This document shows, in pieces, positions 1 to 9,565 of a stretch of DNA of 64,000 nt. The notes beneath the pieces are model-generated. The model saw nothing but the letters and a program-made list of their open reading frames with translations, did no database searches and was not told where the DNA came from. Position 1 is the stretch's first letter. Every line of letters starts with the position of its first letter. This DNA is from Croceivirga sp. (GTDB lineage: Bacteria > Bacteroidota > Bacteroidia > Flavobacteriales > Flavobacteriaceae), in contig JANQKR010000016.1 of NCBI GenBank assembly GCA_028281025.1, forward strand, positions 186,001 to 250,000, read 5' to 3'. Made by a program: the position numbers and the translations under genes.

Positions 1-2739
1 TCCTTAAAGGATATTGATGGCGAGGTGTACTTTTTGGCTTGGACGACCACTCCTTGGACACTTCCTTCAAATACAGCACTGACCGTTGGACCAAAAATTG
101 ATTATGTGCTGGTCAAAACCTTTAACCAATACACATTTGAACCAATCCATGTGGTTTTGGCAAAAGCCCTGGTTAACAAACAATTTTCTGGAAAGTATCA
201 TGAAACTGTTGAGGCAGGGGATTTCTTAAATTTCAAATCAGGGGACAAGAAGATTCCATTCCAAATCATATCCGAAACCAAAGGGTCCGATTTGCTGGGC
301 ATACACTATGAACAATTGATTGATTATGTCCAACCATATGAAAACCCGGAAAATGCATTCCGTGTGATTCCCGGGGATTTTGTAACCACGGAAGATGGTA
401 CGGGTATTGTCCATACCGCCCCAACCTTTGGCGCGGACGATGCCCTTGCGGCCAGACAAGCAAACCCACCGGTACCCCCAATGTTGGTTTTGGATGCCAA
501 TAACAATCCTGTGCCATTGGTGGACCTCCAGGGTAGATTTCGGCCGGAGCTTATGGAATTTGGGGGCAAATACGTCAAAAATGAATATTATGACGATGGC
601 GAAGCCCCTGAAAAGTCCGTGGATGTTGAAATTGCCATTAAACTAAAAATAGAGAACAAGGCCTTCAAAGTAGAAAAGTACCTGCACAGCTATCCCAACT
701 GTTGGCGTACGGACAAACCTATATTATACTATCCATTGGATTCCTGGTTCATCAAAGTGACCGACATCCGTGAACGGATGTTCCAGCTTAACCAAAGCAT
801 CAACTGGAAGCCTAAGTCCACAGGTGAAGGGCGGTTTGGAAATTGGTTGTCCAATGCCAACGACTGGAACCTTTCCCGTTCCCGCTATTGGGGTATTCCC
901 TTACCGATATGGAGAACCGAGGATGGCAAGGAAGAAAAAATCGTGGGCTCGGTTGGGGAGCTTAAAACTGAAATGGCCAAATCCGTGGAACTGGGTTTCA
1001 TGGAAAAAGACATTTTTGCCGACTTTGTGGTGGGTGACATGAGTGAGGCCAATTACGATACCATAGACCTGCACAAGAATATTGTGGACCAAATTGTTTT
1101 GGCTTCCCCTTCCGGGAAACCTATGAGAAGGGAATCCGATCTCATTGATGTTTGGTTCGATAGTGGTTCCATGCCCTATGCACAATGGCACTACCCCTTT
1201 GAAAACAATCACCTTATCGATAATGGTGACGCCTTTCCGGCCAATTTCATAGCGGAAGGGGTGGACCAGACAAGAGGGTGGTTCTATACCTTGCATGCCA
1301 TTGCCACCATGGTGTTTGATTCCGTGGCCTATAAAAATGTAGTCTCCAATGGACTGGTCTTGGACAAGGAGGGCAAAAAAATGTCCAAACGCCTGGGCAA
1401 TGCGGTCAATCCTTTTGAGGCACTCCCGGAACATGGTGCAGATGCCATACGTTGGTATATGATTTCCAACGCCAATCCCTGGGATAACCTAAAATTTGAT
1501 ATGGATGGTGTTATGGAGGTAAAACGAAAGTTCTTCGGCACCCTTTACAATACCTATTCCTTCTTTTCCCTTTATGCGAATATTGATGGCTTTACCTATT
1601 CCGAAAAGGAAATCCCGCTACGTGACAGGCCAGAGTTGGATCAATGGATTTTATCGGAACTCAATACGCTCGTCCAACTCGTGGACAGTGCCTATGCGGA
1701 CTATGAACCTACAAAGGCCGCGCGTGCCATTTCGGACTTTGTCCAGGAAAACCTATCCAATTGGTATGTGCGTTTGAGCAGAAGACGTTTTTGGAAGGGC
1801 GATTACCAGCATGATAAAGTTTCGGCCTATCAGACCTTATATACCTGTTTGGCAACAACTTCCAAATTAATGGCCCCCATTGCCCCTTTCTTTGGGGAGC
1901 GTTTATATCTTGATTTGGATAAGGTGGCACAAAAAGATGGTTTTGAAAGTGTGCATTTGTCCACCTTCCCTTCCCATAACCCCAGTATGGTGAACCAAAA
2001 GTTGGAACGAAAGATGCAGACGGCACAAAAGATATCCTCCTTGGTATTGTCCATAAGGCAAAAAGAGAAAATAAAGGTGAGGCAACCTTTAAAAAAGGTG
2101 ATGGTTCCCATATTGAACCAATCCCAAAGGGAAGAAATCGAAGCTGTAGTAGATCTAATTCGTTCCGAAGTAAACGTGAAGGAAGTGGAACTTATGGAAG
2201 ACGCTTCGGAAATCCTGGTAAAGAAAATTAAACCGAATTTCAAGGTTTTGGGTCCAAAATTCGGTAAGGAAATGAAGCAAATTGCCGCCGCTGTCAATCA
2301 ATTGGAACAGTCGGCTATCCAGAAAATTGAACAAGAAGGCAAAATAATGCTCCAACTGGAAAATAAAAGTATTAATTTACAGTTGTCCGATGTAGAGATT
2401 ACCTCCCAGGATATTGAGGGGTGGCTGGTGGCCAGCTCTGGACCTTTGACCGTAGCTCTCGATGTAACCATTGATGATGAGCTAAAAAGAGAAGGTATTG
2501 CCAGGGAATTGGTGAACCGCATCCAAAATTTAAGAAAGGAATCCGGTTTGGAGGTGACGGACAAAATTGATCTGAAAATCTTAAAGGACGGACAGGTAGA
2601 AAAAGCTATTGAAAGCAATGCGGATTATCTGAAAAGTGAAACGCTTACCGAAGTTCTAAACCTTGAAGAGCAATTGGATGAAGGCATTGAAGTTGCCTTT
2701 GATGAAGTACAAACAAAATTATTCATTCAAAAACATTGA
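1..2739 (+). CDS. ileS: Isoleucyl-tRNA synthetase, 3' part (5' end outside window)
   Basis: Charges tRNA-Ile with isoleucine in the cytoplasm. The reading frame is open from base 1, so the N-terminal Rossmann part with the HIGH motif lies upstream of the window. Visible are the CP1 editing domain (TTTPWTLPSN, about bases 43-72), the class I signature KMSKR at 1378-1392, and the anticodon-binding C-terminal region. About 912 codons are present of a family length near 1,050-1,150. It ends 3 bp before the DksA-like gene, so the two are probably co-transcribed. The valine- and leucine-specific relatives are less likely because the C-terminal arrangement (VREAL/KSE..TEVL-like end) is that of IleS. 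Confidence 0.96.
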   Translation, partial: SLKDIDGEVYFLAWTTTPWTLPSNTALTVGPKIDYVLVKTFNQYTFEPIHVVLAKALVNKQFSGKYHETVEAGDFLNFKSGDKKIPFQIISETKGSDLLGIHYEQLIDYVQPYENPENAFRVIPGDFVTTEDGTGIVHTAPTFGADDALAARQANPPVPPMLVLDANNNPVPLVDLQGRFRPELMEFGGKYVKNEYYDDGEAPEKSVDVEIAIKLKIENKAFKVEKYLHSYPNCWRTDKPILYYPLDSWFIKVTDIRERMFQLNQSINWKPKSTGEGRFGNWLSNANDWNLSRSRYWGIPLPIWRTEDGKEEKIVGSVGELKTEMAKSVELGFMEKDIFADFVVGDMSEANYDTIDLHKNIVDQIVLASPSGKPMRRESDLIDVWFDSGSMPYAQWHYPFENNHLIDNGDAFPANFIAEGVDQTRGWFYTLHAIATMVFDSVAYKNVVSNGLVLDKEGKKMSKRLGNAVNPFEALPEHGADAIRWYMISNANPWDNLKFDMDGVMEVKRKFFGTLYNTYSFFSLYANIDGFTYSEKEIPLRDRPELDQWILSELNTLVQLVDSAYADYEPTKAARAISDFVQENLSNWYVRLSRRRFWKGDYQHDKVSAYQTLYTCLATTSKLMAPIAPFFGERLYLDLDKVAQKDGFESVHLSTFPSHNPSMVNQKLERKMQTAQKISSLVLSIRQKEKIKVRQPLKKVMVPILNQSQREEIEAVVDLIRSEVNVKEVELMEDASEILVKKIKPNFKVLGPKFGKEMKQIAAAVNQLEQSAIQKIEQEGKIMLQLENKSINLQLSDVEITSQDIEGWLVASSGPLTVALDVTIDDELKREGIARELVNRIQNLRKESGLEVTDKIDLKILKDGQVEKAIESNADYLKSETLTEVLNLEEQLDEGIEVAFDEVQTKLFIQKH

Positions 2740-2742
2740 AAC

Positions 2743-3126
2743 ATGGCGCAGGATACAAAAGTGAGATATTCTGATAAGGATTTAGCAGAATTCAAGGAGC
2801 TCATAGAAGCCAAAATAGAAAAAGCACAAAAACACCTGGAACTGCTCAAAAGTTCCTATATGAACGATGGCAATAATGGTACGGATGATACTGCCCCTAC
2901 CTTTAAAGCCTTTGAGGAAGGTTCCGAAACCATGAGCAAAGAAGCCAATACACAGTTGGCCATACGGCAGGAAAAGTTTATTCGCGACTTAAAAAATGCC
3001 TTGCTTAGAATAGAAAACAAAACCTATGGCATATGCAGGGTAACCGGTAAGCTCATCAACAAAGAGCGTTTAAAACTGGTTCCGCACGCCACCTTGAGCA
3101 TAGAAGCGAAAAACATGCAAAAGTAA
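2743..3126 (+). CDS. DksA/TraR-like RNA polymerase-binding protein
   Basis: A 127-residue protein with an N-terminal charged helical hairpin (KIEKAQKHLELLKSS region) and the C-terminal signature YGICRVTGKLI...PHATLSIEAK typical of the DksA/TraR superfamily. Members bind the RNA polymerase secondary channel and modulate transcription. The usual four zinc cysteines are reduced to one (Cys in GICRV), so it cannot form the classical C4 zinc finger; Bacteroidota versions often look like this. The gene follows ileS by 3 bp and precedes lspA, an ileS-dksA-like-lspA order I recall as common in flavobacteria. Function is by family, not shown here. Confidence 0.88.
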   Translation: MAQDTKVRYSDKDLAEFKELIEAKIEKAQKHLELLKSSYMNDGNNGTDDTAPTFKAFEEGSETMSKEANTQLAIRQEKFIRDLKNALLRIENKTYGICRVTGKLINKERLKLVPHATLSIEAKNMQK

Positions 3127-3152
3127 TGGTGCCTTTCTAGGTCTGGTATGCA

Positions 3153-3779
3153 ATGGCGAGACCCTTTTTAGTCCTGTCCTTAATTTTGACCATCAATTTT
3201 GGAGTTGCACAAAAGTTGGTGGAAAAGACCGTATTGAGCCCCAAGACCACTTCAGTCCTAATACATGGGGAAAACTGCTTTAAAATAGATTTGGCCACCC
3301 ATACGGGCAACCAACTAAGGGTAGAAGCAACAATGGAAGGGGAGTATGCAAAGGATTTGGCCGTTAAATTGGAGCAGAACGGTGACAATTTCCAAATTAG
3401 TACGGATTTTCTGCCGAGCTTCAATAGACCCAATGATAAGCTAAGTGCACATAAGGTCATCTCCATTGCTTTAAAAATCAGTATTCCGGAATATGTGAAA
3501 ACGGATGTTTTTGGGACCCATACCAATGTCTTCGCCATGGGCAACTATAGTAGTTTGAACATTACTTTGGCCGATGGAAACTGTAAGTTGGGAAGTATCA
3601 CCGAAAACGTGAACGTAAAAACCCAAAAAGGGGAGATTTTAGTGGGTAACGCCAAAGGTTCCGTAACCGCGGAAAGTAAATACGGAAAAGTCTTTATGGG
3701 AAATGTCCCCCATGGTTATGAAGTCTTTACACTCCATTCCGTGGAAGGGGATATTCGGATAAATAGCCCCAGTGGATGA
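3153..3779 (+). CDS. Secreted DUF4097-like beta-repeat protein
   Basis: 208 residues with a signal peptide (MARPFLVLSLILTINFGVAQ) and then an all-beta sequence with short repeating strands ending in GDIRINSPSG. The repeated pattern (for example KLGSITENVNVKTQKGEI, GSVTAESKYGKVFM) is that of right-handed beta-helix proteins of the DUF4097/DUF2807 type, which are exported and of unknown role. It lies between the dksA-like gene and lspA in the same direction, with 26 and 33 bp spacers, so it is likely in one transcript. No catalytic residues are evident. Confidence 0.75.
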   Translation: MARPFLVLSLILTINFGVAQKLVEKTVLSPKTTSVLIHGENCFKIDLATHTGNQLRVEATMEGEYAKDLAVKLEQNGDNFQISTDFLPSFNRPNDKLSAHKVISIALKISIPEYVKTDVFGTHTNVFAMGNYSSLNITLADGNCKLGSITENVNVKTQKGEILVGNAKGSVTAESKYGKVFMGNVPHGYEVFTLHSVEGDIRINSPSG

Positions 3780-3812
3780 AATCACTATTTTTGCCCCTAT
3801 TAATTTTTGTAG

Positions 3813-4451
3813 ATGAACCTTAGAAAGTCCTTATTGATCATTGTAGTGGTTTTGCTAATAGACCAAATCAGCAAAGTTTATATTAAAACCAACTTTGTTT
3901 TGGGTGAGTCCATTGAGGTGTTTTCATGGTTTAAAATCCTTTTCATTGAAAATGAGGGTGCTGCCTGGGGGACAAAACTCAGTGATATTTTACCGGTGTC
4001 CGAGTCGACCGGCAAGCTGTTTTTGACCATCTTCAGACTTTTTGCCATTGCAGGAATTGGGTATTGGTTATACGACATCATAAAGAAGCAATCCCCCAAT
4101 GTACTTATCCTGGCAGTGTCCTTCATCTTTGCCGGCGCTATGGGCAATATCATTGATTCGGTTTTCTACGGGACCATTTTCGATCACAGCAACCATCAAG
4201 TAGCGACCCTTTTTTCGGATGAACCCTACGGAAAGCTTTTCTACGGGAAAGTGGTGGATATGTTATATTTTCCTTTAATAGATACCACTTGGCCGGAATG
4301 GGTCCCAAAAGTAGGGGGCTCAAATTTTCGTTTTTTTGAGCCCATTTTCAATATTGCGGATTCTGCCATAAGTGTTGGGGTCGGTATCCTGATCGTCTTT
4401 AACAAAAAGGCCTTTGGTAAGGAAAAAAGGGAAATTCCTCAGAATTCATAA
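3813..4451 (+). CDS. lspA: Signal peptidase II (lipoprotein signal peptidase)
   Basis: Membrane aspartyl protease that cleaves the signal peptide of diacylglyceryl prolipoproteins. Four hydrophobic segments are visible. The two catalytic aspartates fit GNIIDSVFYG (about residue 114) and FNIADSAIS (about residue 188). At 212 residues it is longer than the usual 160; the extra part lies between the two catalytic motifs, a typical Bacteroidota feature. Its 3' end overlaps the convergent 5-formyltetrahydrofolate cyclo-ligase by 13 bp. The many lipoproteins in this window are its expected substrates. Confidence 0.95.
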   Translation: MNLRKSLLIIVVVLLIDQISKVYIKTNFVLGESIEVFSWFKILFIENEGAAWGTKLSDILPVSESTGKLFLTIFRLFAIAGIGYWLYDIIKKQSPNVLILAVSFIFAGAMGNIIDSVFYGTIFDHSNHQVATLFSDEPYGKLFYGKVVDMLYFPLIDTTWPEWVPKVGGSNFRFFEPIFNIADSAISVGVGILIVFNKKAFGKEKREIPQNS

Positions 4452-4999
4452 ATCCTATTGGGGGTAACACAATACGTAAGCCTAACGTCATTGGTGTTGC
4501 TATCCGTTATTTCTTCCACGGGCTCAAAAAAGGAAAGCCCAACTTTAATAAGATCCTTACGGCAATTCTTTAGAAACCTATCATAATAACCCCCACCATA
4601 ACCCACACGGTGTCCGTTCTTATCAAAGGCGAGCAAGGGTACAAAAACAACATCCAATTGATCTGCGGAAATCTCAATTCCCTCCTTTGGTTCAGGTATT
4701 CCCAGGGCATTGCTCTCGATAACCGTATTATCCAGCAATAAATAGTTCCTAAGAATTCCATTGGGATATGTTTTGGGAACCGCAATGGTCTTGTCCTTCC
4801 CTTGGAGTATGGAAAGCAAAGGTTGGGTGTCCAACTCCTTATTTTTTGTAATGGATAAAAAAATGTGGTAAAAAGTGTATTGCCAAATGGGCAGGTGGAG
4901 TATCTGGTTGGCTATCTCCAGACTGGAACTGCTAATTATACTTGAATCAAGTAGGTTTCTCTTGTTTCGGTAATCTAACCTAAGCGCTTTTTTATGCAT
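4439..4999 (-). CDS. 5-formyltetrahydrofolate cyclo-ligase
   Basis: Converts 5-formyl-THF and ATP to 5,10-methenyl-THF in folate one-carbon metabolism (5-FCL/MTHFS family). The 186-residue length fits the family. The signature GYGGGYYDRFL, which binds substrate and phosphate, is present near residue 133, and an N-terminal basic region (KALRLDYRNKRN) supplies ATP contacts. The gene is convergent with lspA and overlaps it by 13 bp, so neither gene has room for a separate terminator there. A tiny membrane ORF lies 49 bp upstream in the same direction and may share its transcript. Confidence 0.93.
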   Translation of the reverse strand: MHKKALRLDYRNKRNLLDSSIISSSSLEIANQILHLPIWQYTFYHIFLSITKNKELDTQPLLSILQGKDKTIAVPKTYPNGILRNYLLLDNTVIESNALGIPEPKEGIEISADQLDVVFVPLLAFDKNGHRVGYGGGYYDRFLKNCRKDLIKVGLSFFEPVEEITDSNTNDVRLTYCVTPNRIYEF

Positions 5000-5048
5000 C
5001 TACATCACGTAGATTTGATATGAATTTGGGAACCTTTGAAAAAAAGGC

Positions 5049-5135
5049 TTACTCCTTAGCGGAAACAGTAACATATATCTTGAAGAAGATCATCAAAATC
5101 AGATACATGCCCAGAACTATCAAGTAATTTTCCAT
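5049..5135 (-). CDS. Candidate 28-residue single-TM microprotein
   Basis: Reading leftwards from an ATG at 5135, a 28-codon frame encodes a short N-terminus (MENY), one hydrophobic helix of about 20 residues rich in L, I, M and F, and a short polar tail (SAKE). This is the layout of bacterial membrane microproteins. It lies 49 bp upstream of the 5-FCL gene in the same direction. Homology was not tested, and a hydrophobic frame of this size can arise by chance in AT-rich spacer DNA. Confidence 0.3.
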   Translation of the reverse strand: MENYLIVLGMYLILMIFFKIYVTVSAKE

Positions 5136-5186
5136 GTCTTAACCTTAACTTTGTCTAAAAGTAACGAATTTTTCTTTCAAAATCCT

Positions 5187-5223
5187 TTGAAATGTACTTT
5201 TTCACCGTTGAAATGCACTTTTT
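5187..5223. repeat. Two 16-bp direct repeats, period 21 bp
   Basis: TTGAAATGTACTTTTT at 5187-5202 and TTGAAATGCACTTTTT at 5208-5223 differ by one base and start exactly 21 bp apart, two helical turns. A weaker third unit (CGTTGAAAAAA) lies near 5345-5355. The spacing suits a dimeric regulator binding one face of DNA. They lie in the spacer between the leftward microprotein/5-FCL genes and uvrC. Confidence 0.45.
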
Positions 5224-5301
5224 TATTAAAACTTTAACTCCCAAGCTACACAACTACAGGTAGACTTTACATTTAGGTAATATCCTAAGAACTGTTTAAA
5301 C

Positions 5302-5309
5302 TAAGTTTG
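5302..5309 (+). promoter_or_regulatory. Candidate -7 box of the uvrC promoter
   Basis: TAAGTTTG matches the Bacteroidota -7 consensus TAnnTTTG exactly and lies 93 bp before the uvrC start. No clear TTG -33 element is found at the usual 19-21 bp upstream, so the promoter is only tentatively assigned. Confidence 0.4.
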
Positions 5310-5402
5310 CACTCCCTTTAAGTCCATCAACTTTTTCACTTCCCCGTTGAAAAAAACATAGTAACTTCATATCCCAAATAAACCCAAGTTTTTTTCAACT
5401 TC

Positions 5403-7190
5403 ATGCCCAAAGTACCCATAGACGTACAATTAAGCTCATTGCCCAATAATCCAGGTGTCTACCAGTTTTACGACACCGATGGGAAGGTCCTTTATGTGGG
5501 TAAGGCCAAGAACCTTAAAAAAAGGGTTTCCTCCTATTTCACCAAGAACCATGAATATGGAAAAACACGGGTGATGGTGAAAAAAATTGCCGTTATAAAA
5601 CATATTGTGGTTGCGACGGAGTCGGATGCCCTTTTATTGGAGAACAGTCTTATAAAAAAACACCAGCCCAGATACAATGTCTTACTTCGTGATGACAAAA
5701 CATATCCTTGGATATGTATTAAAAATGAGCGGTTCCCAAGAATCTTCCCTACCAGGAAAATAATAAAGGACGGTTCGGAATACTATGGCCCGTATACCAG
5801 TATGCGCACGGTGAGGACCCTTCTGGATTTGATCAAAAGTGTCTATCCTCTACGGACCTGCAACTATGACCTTTCCCATGAAAAAATAGAATCCGGTAAA
5901 TACAAACGCTGTTTGGAATACCATTTGGGCAACTGTAAGGCCCCCTGTGAAGGTTTACAGACCGCCGAGGATTACCACAGGCAAATGGACGATATCAGGG
6001 AAATCATTAAAGGGAACTTTAAAAGTTCACTGACCTATTTTAAACACCGGATGAAAGGCCATGCCGGAGCCATGGAATTTGAAAAAGCGCAGCGTATCAA
6101 GGAAAAGATCGAGGTCCTAGAGAATTATCAGGTAAAGTCCACTATTGTGAATCCAAAAATCAATGATGTGGATGTTTTCAGTATTTTTTCGGATGAAACC
6201 CACGCCTATGTGAACTTTCTCCAGATTTCCCATGGTTCCATCATACGCTCCCACTCCATGGAAATAAAGAAAAAACTTGATGAGGAAAATGCGGAATTAC
6301 TTCGGTTGGCCATTATTGAACTACGTCAACGCTTTGCTTCGAATTCCAAAATGATCTTCGTCCCCCATCTGGTGGAACTCGATGAGAGCATTAAGGTCAC
6401 CGTACCCAAATTGGGGGACAAAAAAAAGTTGGTGGATCTTTCGTTACACAACGCAAAAATGTTTAGACAGGAGCGTTTTAAGCAAATGAAAATTGTAGAT
6501 CCCGATAGGCACACCAAGCGTTTAATGGCCCAAATGAAGGCAGACCTACGATTGTCCGAAGAACCCATTCACATTGAATGTTTTGATAATTCCAATATGC
6601 AGGGGAGCAACCCCGTGGCCGCCTGTGTCGTATTTAGAAATGGCAAACCGGCCAAAAAAGAGTACCGACACTTCAACATTAAAACAGTGGATGGTCCCAA
6701 TGACTTTGCTTCCATGGAAGAGGTGGTCTTTAGGCGTTACAAGCGGTTGTTGAACGAAGCCGAAACACTTCCACAACTTATCGTTATTGATGGTGGTAAA
6801 GGCCAATTGTCCTCGGCCTTGAAAAGCTTGGAAATTCTTGGTCTACGAGGAAAAATTGCCATTATTGGCATTGCCAAGAGGCTCGAAGAGATTTATTTCC
6901 CGGAAGACCCCATTCCATTATATCTGGACAAGAAATCCGAAACCTTGAGAATAATACAGCAATTGCGCAACGAAGCGCACCGTTTTGGCATCTCTTTTCA
7001 TAGGAACAAGAGGAGCAATGCCGCTATTAATTCGGAATTGGAAGGTATAGAGGGAATAGGGCAAAAAACCGTTGAACAATTGCTCAAAAATTTTAAGTCC
7101 GTGGCACGGATCAAAGAAGCATCAATGGAAACCTTGGCAAAATCCATTGGGAGGTCCAAAGCAAAAAAAGTGTATGAATCCTTTCATTGA
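5403..7190 (+). CDS. uvrC: Excinuclease ABC subunit C
   Basis: The 595-residue dual-incision nuclease of nucleotide excision repair. The N-terminal GIY-YIG domain is clear (NPGVYQFYD then LYVGKAKNLKKRV, about residues 16-45) and makes the 3' incision. A UVR motif that contacts UvrB lies around residues 205-240. The RNase H-like domain making the 5' incision begins at ECFDNSNMQGSNPVA. A terminal helix-hairpin-helix DNA-binding part (IEGIGQKTVEQLL) closes the protein. Full length for the family. The patatin gene follows after 6 bp and probably shares the message. Confidence 0.97.
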   Translation: MPKVPIDVQLSSLPNNPGVYQFYDTDGKVLYVGKAKNLKKRVSSYFTKNHEYGKTRVMVKKIAVIKHIVVATESDALLLENSLIKKHQPRYNVLLRDDKTYPWICIKNERFPRIFPTRKIIKDGSEYYGPYTSMRTVRTLLDLIKSVYPLRTCNYDLSHEKIESGKYKRCLEYHLGNCKAPCEGLQTAEDYHRQMDDIREIIKGNFKSSLTYFKHRMKGHAGAMEFEKAQRIKEKIEVLENYQVKSTIVNPKINDVDVFSIFSDETHAYVNFLQISHGSIIRSHSMEIKKKLDEENAELLRLAIIELRQRFASNSKMIFVPHLVELDESIKVTVPKLGDKKKLVDLSLHNAKMFRQERFKQMKIVDPDRHTKRLMAQMKADLRLSEEPIHIECFDNSNMQGSNPVAACVVFRNGKPAKKEYRHFNIKTVDGPNDFASMEEVVFRRYKRLLNEAETLPQLIVIDGGKGQLSSALKSLEILGLRGKIAIIGIAKRLEEIYFPEDPIPLYLDKKSETLRIIQQLRNEAHRFGISFHRNKRSNAAINSELEGIEGIGQKTVEQLLKNFKSVARIKEASMETLAKSIGRSKAKKVYESFH

Positions 7191-7196
7191 ACTCCG

Positions 7197-9449
7197 ATGG
7201 CAAAAACAATACTGACACTACTGAGCGCGCTATGGGCAATGGGCATTTACGCACAAGAACAACCAAAGGTCGGTCTTGTGCTGAGTGGAGGTGGCGCCAA
7301 GGGACTGGCGCATATTGGGGCACTTAAGGTCATTGATAGCCTTGGTATCCAAATTGATTATGTGGGAGGGACCAGTATGGGTGCCATTGTTGGGGGGCTG
7401 TATGCCGCAGGATATTCCGGAAAGGAACTCGATTCCATATTCAAATCAACGGACCTAACGGAACTCATCCAAGACAATGTGCCCAGAAGTGCCAAAACCT
7501 TTTATGAAAAAGACGATTCTGAACGTTATGCCTTGAGCCTTCCCTTTGATGACTTCAAAGTTTCCTTTCCCCAGGGAATTTCCGGGGGACAGAACATTTA
7601 CAACGAATTCGTTCGCTTGCTCTATCACGTTAAGGATGTTCGGGATTTTAATCAACTTCCCATCCCCTTTTTATGTATCGCCACCAATATAGAAACTGGA
7701 AAACCTGTTTTATTGGACAATGGCTACCTGCCAGAAGCCATTATGGCCAGTGGCACCCTTCCATCGTTATTTGAACCTTCCGAGGTAAACGGCCAAATAT
7801 TGATAGATGGTGGTGTGGTCAACAATTACCCATTGGATGAGGTCAAGACCAAAGGTGCGGACATCATTATTGGGGTGGATGTGCAAGATGCTTTGGCCAA
7901 AAGGGAGGATTTGTCCTCGGCTACTGAAATTCTTGTTCAGATCAACAATTATAGGACCGTAAACGATATGCGGAAAAAGGTTGAAAAAACAGACGTTTAT
8001 ATAAAACCTGACATTCAAGACTTTTCGGTCATTGACTTTCCCCGGAGGGATGAAATCATTGAAAGTGGGGAAATGGCTGCGCTGCAAATGATAACTCCCT
8101 TGAAGGAAATTGAAAGCAAACAGCCAACGGACAAATTCAGTCCCCCCATCGCAAAAAACGTTCTGGACAGTCTGGTAATCAATCGGCTTATCCTTAGTGG
8201 GAATGACAACTATACCCGGGGGTATATCAAAGGAAAGCTCAGATTGGCATTGGGGGATAAAATCCCTTTTGAAAAATTAAGGCAGGGAATGGGGAACCTT
8301 TCGGCCACAGGCAATTTTAAGGCCATTCGATATAAATTAATATCCAATGGACTGGGAACCGATTTAGTGCTCGACCTACGGGAAAACCCCAACACCATGT
8401 ACATTAAAATGGGCGCCCATTATGATGATCTCTACAAAAGTGCCGCACTGATAAACATTACCAAGAAAAATTTCTTTTTTCGGGACGATGTGGCCTCCTT
8501 TGACTTCATTTTGGGGGATCATTTACGGTATAATTTCCAATATTATTTGGACAAGGGCTTTTACTGGAGTTTTGGGGTCAATTCCACGTTCACCGATTTC
8601 GACGAGGAAATAGATTTTGACCTCATTCGAAATAATTTTGACGTCCTTGATAATCCCAATATAGGTTCCATAAGTTTGGACGTTACCGATCTTACCAACC
8701 AAGTATACCTGCAGACCGTGTTTCGTGAAGAGTTTGCCTTTAGGGTTGGATTGGAGCATAAATTGTTACGGTACAGTACCCGCACATTGAGCAATTTAAC
8801 CATGGACGGTAGCGAAGCATTCCTTCCGTCCAACGAGGGCAGGGTATTTTTTGAGGACAGCAACTATTACAACGCTTATGGCAGGTTGACTTTGGATACC
8901 TATGATGACAAGTACTTCCCTACCAAAGGACTGTTTTTTGATGGAGATTTCCATTGGTATCTTTTCTCTTCCGACTTTAATGATAATTTCCGGCCTTTTT
9001 CCATATCCAAAGCAAGACTGGGTGTAGCTTTCCAACCGCTCAGAAATGTATCCCTTAACATTGAATCAGAAGGAGGCTTTAAGCTGGGGACTTCCCCAGT
9101 AACCTCCTTTGACTTTGTCCTTGGCGGCTTCGGAAATGATCTTATCAATAATTTCATCCCCTTCTTTGGATATGAATTCCTGAGCCTGCCCGGCAATAGT
9201 TTCGTAAAGGCCTATGCCCGGTTGGATTACCAAATATCTTCCAAGAGCCACTTACTGTTTTCTGCCAATGCCGCCAACGTAGCGGACGATCTTTTCCGGA
9301 CGGGAGAATGGTTTACCGAACCAAATTATTCCGGTTTTGGGGTAGGTTATGGATTGGAATCCTTCTTGGGGCCCATTCAGATTTATTATTCCTTCTCACC
9401 CCAAATAGATGAATCCACCGTTTTTTTTAGTGTAGGGTATTGGTTTTAG
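7197..9449 (+). CDS. Patatin-like phospholipase fused to an outer-membrane beta-barrel
   Basis: 750 residues: a signal peptide ending about residue 20, then a patatin domain with the oxyanion loop GGGAKG (31-36), the nucleophile elbow GTSMG (Ser60) and the dyad Asp in IDGGVVNN (about 204). A POTRA-like segment follows near residues 320-390, and then an amphipathic beta-strand C-terminus ending in an aromatic residue (VGYWF) as expected for a BamA/TpsB-like barrel. This matches the PlpD/type Vd plan, a lipolytic acyl hydrolase exported to the surface, although Bacteroidota members may stay attached. It lies 6 bp after uvrC. Confidence 0.9.
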   Translation: MAKTILTLLSALWAMGIYAQEQPKVGLVLSGGGAKGLAHIGALKVIDSLGIQIDYVGGTSMGAIVGGLYAAGYSGKELDSIFKSTDLTELIQDNVPRSAKTFYEKDDSERYALSLPFDDFKVSFPQGISGGQNIYNEFVRLLYHVKDVRDFNQLPIPFLCIATNIETGKPVLLDNGYLPEAIMASGTLPSLFEPSEVNGQILIDGGVVNNYPLDEVKTKGADIIIGVDVQDALAKREDLSSATEILVQINNYRTVNDMRKKVEKTDVYIKPDIQDFSVIDFPRRDEIIESGEMAALQMITPLKEIESKQPTDKFSPPIAKNVLDSLVINRLILSGNDNYTRGYIKGKLRLALGDKIPFEKLRQGMGNLSATGNFKAIRYKLISNGLGTDLVLDLRENPNTMYIKMGAHYDDLYKSAALINITKKNFFFRDDVASFDFILGDHLRYNFQYYLDKGFYWSFGVNSTFTDFDEEIDFDLIRNNFDVLDNPNIGSISLDVTDLTNQVYLQTVFREEFAFRVGLEHKLLRYSTRTLSNLTMDGSEAFLPSNEGRVFFEDSNYYNAYGRLTLDTYDDKYFPTKGLFFDGDFHWYLFSSDFNDNFRPFSISKARLGVAFQPLRNVSLNIESEGGFKLGTSPVTSFDFVLGGFGNDLINNFIPFFGYEFLSLPGNSFVKAYARLDYQISSKSHLLFSANAANVADDLFRTGEWFTEPNYSGFGVGYGLESFLGPIQIYYSFSPQIDESTVFFSVGYWF

Positions 9450-9553
9450 TAAGATTTTACAACTTTTTATGATGGAATATTAAAACATTGCAAAAGAACC
9501 GTGCGTTATAGTTAAAGTTGGTTAAAATAAAAGGAGCCCCTTACTACATGGGT

Positions 9554-9561
9554 TATCTTTG
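9554..9561 (+). promoter_or_regulatory. -7 box of the candidate small RNA
   Basis: TATCTTTG matches TAnnTTTG perfectly. Transcription would start about 5 bases later, right at a hairpin. No good -33 TTG is present at the ideal distance; the nearest TTG is about 33 bp upstream. Confidence 0.45.
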
Positions 9562-9565
9562 TCCC

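Noticed and set aside
901-1434. Long minus-strand frame (177 codons) inside ileS
   Set aside because: Lies fully within a clear tRNA synthetase gene; the sequence is rich in His and Gly with no domain, typical of a shadow frame.
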